A stretch of 44,457 bases of DNA from Planctomycetota bacterium. Lineage in GTDB: Bacteria > Planctomycetota > UBA1135 > UBA2386. Positions 42,368 to 44,457 of the stretch are shown here, piece by piece (the stretch's first letter is position 1; each line of letters opens with the position of its first letter). Both the position numbers and the translations under genes were made by a program. Under the pieces are notes generated by a model. It saw only the letters and a program-made list of their open reading frames with translations, did no database searches and was not told the DNA's origin. The stretch spans positions 321,770-366,226 of the forward strand of contig BJHM01000001.1 of the NCBI GenBank assembly GCA_014192625.1, read 5' to 3'.

Positions 42368-43843
42368 ATGGGCACGCCACAATCCCCCGAGCCGAACGCC
42401 GATCCGTTCTCGCATCTGCGCCATGACCTTCGCACGCCGATCAACCAGATCCTTGGCTATAGCGAAATGCTCGAGGAGGAAGCGGTCTCGTTGCAGCCAG
42501 GCTTCGTGCCTGACTTGCAAAAGATCCAGCTTGCTGCGCGCAATATGTTGGCGGTGATTCAGACGCGCCTAACGGGCGCCGCTGTATCTAACGCCGCAGT
42601 ATCTAACGCCGGTGGGCACATCGCGCCGGCTATGGAGCTCACCGCGGCATCCTCGGACCTAGTTGACGACGGCGAAGTTGCGCAGCTAGGCCATCTGCTC
42701 GTGGTCGATGACAATGAGCTAAACCGTGACATGCTGGCGCAGCGTTTGTTGCGGCAGGGTCACACGGTTGGGTTGGCGAAGGATGGCGAGGAAGCGCTCG
42801 CGTTAGTCCGCGCAACTGCGTTTGACCTCGTGTTGCTCGACATCTTGATGCCCGGCATCGACGGCTACGGGGTGCTCACGCAGATGAAGGCCGACGCGGC
42901 GTTGCAGCACATCCCGGTCATCATGATCAGCGCGCTCGATGAACTCAGCAGCGTGGTGCGTTGCATCGAAGCCGGCGCTGAAGACTACCTGCCGAAACCA
43001 TTCAACCCGACGTTGCTGCGTGCGCGCATCGGCGCGTGTCTGGAGAAGAAGCAACTGCGTGATCAGGAGCGCAAGACTTTTGCAGCGTTGGCCGACAGTC
43101 AGCGGCATCTTGCGGCCGAGCTTGCCGAGGCCGCCGATTACGTGACCTCACTCCTGCCGGTAAAGTTGAAGACAGGCGTGGTGACCTCCGACTGGCGGTT
43201 CTTGCCGTCAACTTCTCTGGGCGGCGACGCGTTTGGCTACCACTGGATTGATAAAGACCATCTCGCGGTCTACTTGCTCGATGTGTGCGGCCACGGCGTC
43301 GGCGCTGCGTTGTTGTCGATTTCGGCCATGAACGTGATCCGTTCGCAGAGCCTGCCCGCCACCGATTTTCGACGGCCGTGCCAGGTGCTTGGCGCGCTCA
43401 ATGAGGCGTTCCCGATGGACGCGCAGAACGACATGTATTTCACCATTTGGTATGGCGTGTTTGAGCGCAGCACCTGCCAGATCACCTACGGCAGCGCCGG
43501 CCACAATCCGTCGATCCTCATCGCCGATAAAGGTAAGAGCCAGAGTTTGAGTACCAAGGGACCGATCATCGGGCTTATCCCCGGGATGGAGTTTCCGGAG
43601 GAGACGCAGGCAGTGCCACCTGGCAGCCGCCTGTTTGTGTTTAGCGACGGGACCTACGAACTTTTGAAGTCAAATGGCAGCCGCATGGAATACGAGGAGT
43701 TTGCCGATTATCTCGAGTCGCCGTCGGGCCGCACTGGCGATCTCGATGCCGTGATTCAGTGGGCGCGCGACGTTCAGGATGGCAAGCCCTTTGACGATGA
43801 CTTTAGTATTCTTTGGCTGCAATTTGCGGCCTCGCCGAGTTAG
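42368..43843 (+). CDS. DHp-receiver-PP2C phosphatase (SpoIIE/RsbU-like output) (491 aa)
   Basis: Three parts are visible. Residues about 13-70 are a DHp-like dimerisation/phosphoacceptor domain (HDLRTPINQILGYSEML, His19) that lacks any kinase ATPase domain. Residues about 108-225 are a receiver with DDNE and Asp158 in LLDILMPGID. Residues about 260-490 are a PP2C-type phosphatase of the SpoIIE/RsbU class, with LGGDAFGY, LDVCGHGVGAALLS, SDGTYELL and FDDDFSIL. In partner switching such phosphatases dephosphorylate the STAS protein. The DHp segment closely resembles that of the hybrid kinase (GYSEML...[10 protein letters not shown]). A 15-base direct repeat in the linker (42578-42607) encodes AAVSN twice. 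It is probably the output of the sensor kinase. Confidence 0.93.
   Translation: MGTPQSPEPNADPFSHLRHDLRTPINQILGYSEMLEEEAVSLQPGFVPDLQKIQLAARNMLAVIQTRLTGAAVSNAAVSNAGGHIAPAMELTAASSDLVDDGEVAQLGHLLVVDDNELNRDMLAQRLLRQGHTVGLAKDGEEALALVRATAFDLVLLDILMPGIDGYGVLTQMKADAALQHIPVIMISALDELSSVVRCIEAGAEDYLPKPFNPTLLRARIGACLEKKQLRDQERKTFAALADSQRHLAAELAEAADYVTSLLPVKLKTGVVTSDWRFLPSTSLGGDAFGYHWIDKDHLAVYLLDVCGHGVGAALLSISAMNVIRSQSLPATDFRRPCQVLGALNEAFPMDAQNDMYFTIWYGVFERSTCQITYGSAGHNPSILIADKGKSQSLSTKGPIIGLIPGMEFPEETQAVPPGSRLFVFSDGTYELLKSNGSRMEYEEFADYLESPSGRTGDLDAVIQWARDVQDGKPFDDDFSILWLQFAASPS
42578..42607 (+). repeat. 15-base tandem repeat in a protein linker
   Basis: Two adjacent 15-base units (14 of 15 identical) encode AAVSN twice in the linker between the DHp and receiver parts of the phosphatase. 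It preserves the frame. Confidence 0.8.
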
Positions 43844-43858
43844 AAAATTTTATCTGTA

Positions 43859-44457
43859 ATGTTAAATCCCCTGCCTCGTGTTGTTGTGTCACCGCTGTGC
43901 GCCGGAGTCTTTTTGTGCGCTGCGATCGTCGGGCAGAGTGAGCCAGGCGCCGCGCCGGCAACGCCACAGCAGAGCAATGTGAGCTACAAGCCTGGCGCTG
44001 GCCTCACGATTGATAACGGCGATGAGTTCAAGATGGTGTTCGTGACGTACGCACAGTTTCAGTACCTGGATGCGTTTGGCAGTGACTTGTCGCCGGACCA
44101 AGCGGTCAGTAACTTCTTGGTTCGCCGCGTCCGCCCTGGGTTTACTGGCTACATCTTCAACCGCGATTTGCTCTACGCCTTGCGTGTTGAGCTGACCGCT
44201 ACCAGCTCAATAGTGAAGGATGCGTGGACGCAGTGGAACTTTGCGCACGATGCCGACAAAACCATTGGTGTGCGCGCGGGCCAGAGCAAGACCTTCCACG
44301 GCCTGGAGCCTACTGAGACGGATGCGGGGTTGTTCTTTGTCGACCGGACCGTCGTAACCAACACCTTTAGTGATGTGCGCAGTCGCGGTGTTTGGCTGCA
44401 AGGCAACCATGGCAACATGCTGCGGTGGACGGCTGGCGCCCAGAACGGCGATGTCGC
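43859..44457 (+). CDS. Porin-like outer membrane protein, N-terminal part (runs off the window)
   Basis: The frame is open from the ATG at 43859 to the right edge (199 codons) and has no stop, so the gene is partial. After a hydrophobic N terminus (residues about 8-25, ending IVGQ) come Pro/Ala-rich residues and then YKPGAGLTIDNGDEFKMVFVTYAQFQYLD, FLVRRVRPGFTGYIFNRDLLYALRVEL and VRAGQSKTFHGLEP. That is the strand-rich start of phosphate-selective-type porins (OprP/OprO family). It sits 15 bases after the phosphatase stop on the same strand, so it may be cotranscribed. The family assignment is moderate because only the first strands are visible. Confidence 0.75.
   Translation, partial: MLNPLPRVVVSPLCAGVFLCAAIVGQSEPGAAPATPQQSNVSYKPGAGLTIDNGDEFKMVFVTYAQFQYLDAFGSDLSPDQAVSNFLVRRVRPGFTGYIFNRDLLYALRVELTATSSIVKDAWTQWNFAHDADKTIGVRAGQSKTFHGLEPTETDAGLFFVDRTVVTNTFSDVRSRGVWLQGNHGNMLRWTAGAQNGDV

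Overview
The window looks like a chromosome segment of a Planctomycetota-type bacterium. This is an inference. It rests on many secreted proteins of planctomycete style, a secreted protein with two similar halves and a planctomycete-like C-terminal domain, abundant secreted amidohydrolase-like proteins, a fused isobutyryl-CoA mutase, a eukaryote-like cyclophilin, and Gram-negative features (a porin-like gene, a periplasmic multihaem cytochrome). Most of the DNA is GC-rich by eye. The genes for small secreted proteins (683-2000 and 29216-30955) look clearly AT-richer. No tRNA, rRNA, CRISPR array or complete insertion sequence was seen.

Layout. 1-682 has no supported gene. 683-2000 (+) carries two tandem paralogous secreted proteins, each followed by a hairpin terminator. 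2276-2818 (-) is a cyclophilin, divergent from a secreted 425-residue protein with one CxxCH motif (2915-4192, +). 4218-21952 (-) is one long co-directional block. Reading in its own direction it has nine consecutive secreted amidohydrolase-like genes (21952 to 8191), then an NTF2-like gene and a fused isobutyryl-CoA mutase. Eight of the nine amidohydrolase-like genes are joined to the next by 4-base overlaps, a 1-base gap or a 9-base gap. Two of the ten amidohydrolase domains keep the metal-binding residues I expect; the other eight have lost most or all of them. 22128-23146 (+) is a ferredoxin-like gene overlapping a PmtA-like methyltransferase gene.

23742-33200 (+, with one small gene on -) holds a secreted subtilisin-like protease, an octahaem cytochrome c coupled to a four-helix membrane protein, a small two-helix membrane protein on the minus strand, a large secreted protein of unknown function with a strong terminator, and an M1-type metallopeptidase.

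33289-43843 (+) is a compact signalling and transport island: a STAS anti-anti-sigma protein, an RsbW-like kinase, a protein made of two fused substrate-binding domains, a STAS-unknown fusion, an ABC permease, an ABC ATPase, a membrane hybrid histidine kinase with a Cache-like sensor and two receivers, a stand-alone receiver, and a DHp-receiver-PP2C phosphatase. The genes are nearly contiguous. I read it as one pathway in which a ligand seen by an ABC uptake system and/or a Cache sensor feeds a phosphorelay, which then controls a STAS/kinase partner switch. No sigma factor or other output lies in the window. A porin-like gene begins at 43859 and runs off the end.

The two most unusual things are the amidohydrolase array, with its mix of apparently active and apparently dead copies, and the transporter-linked partner-switching island.
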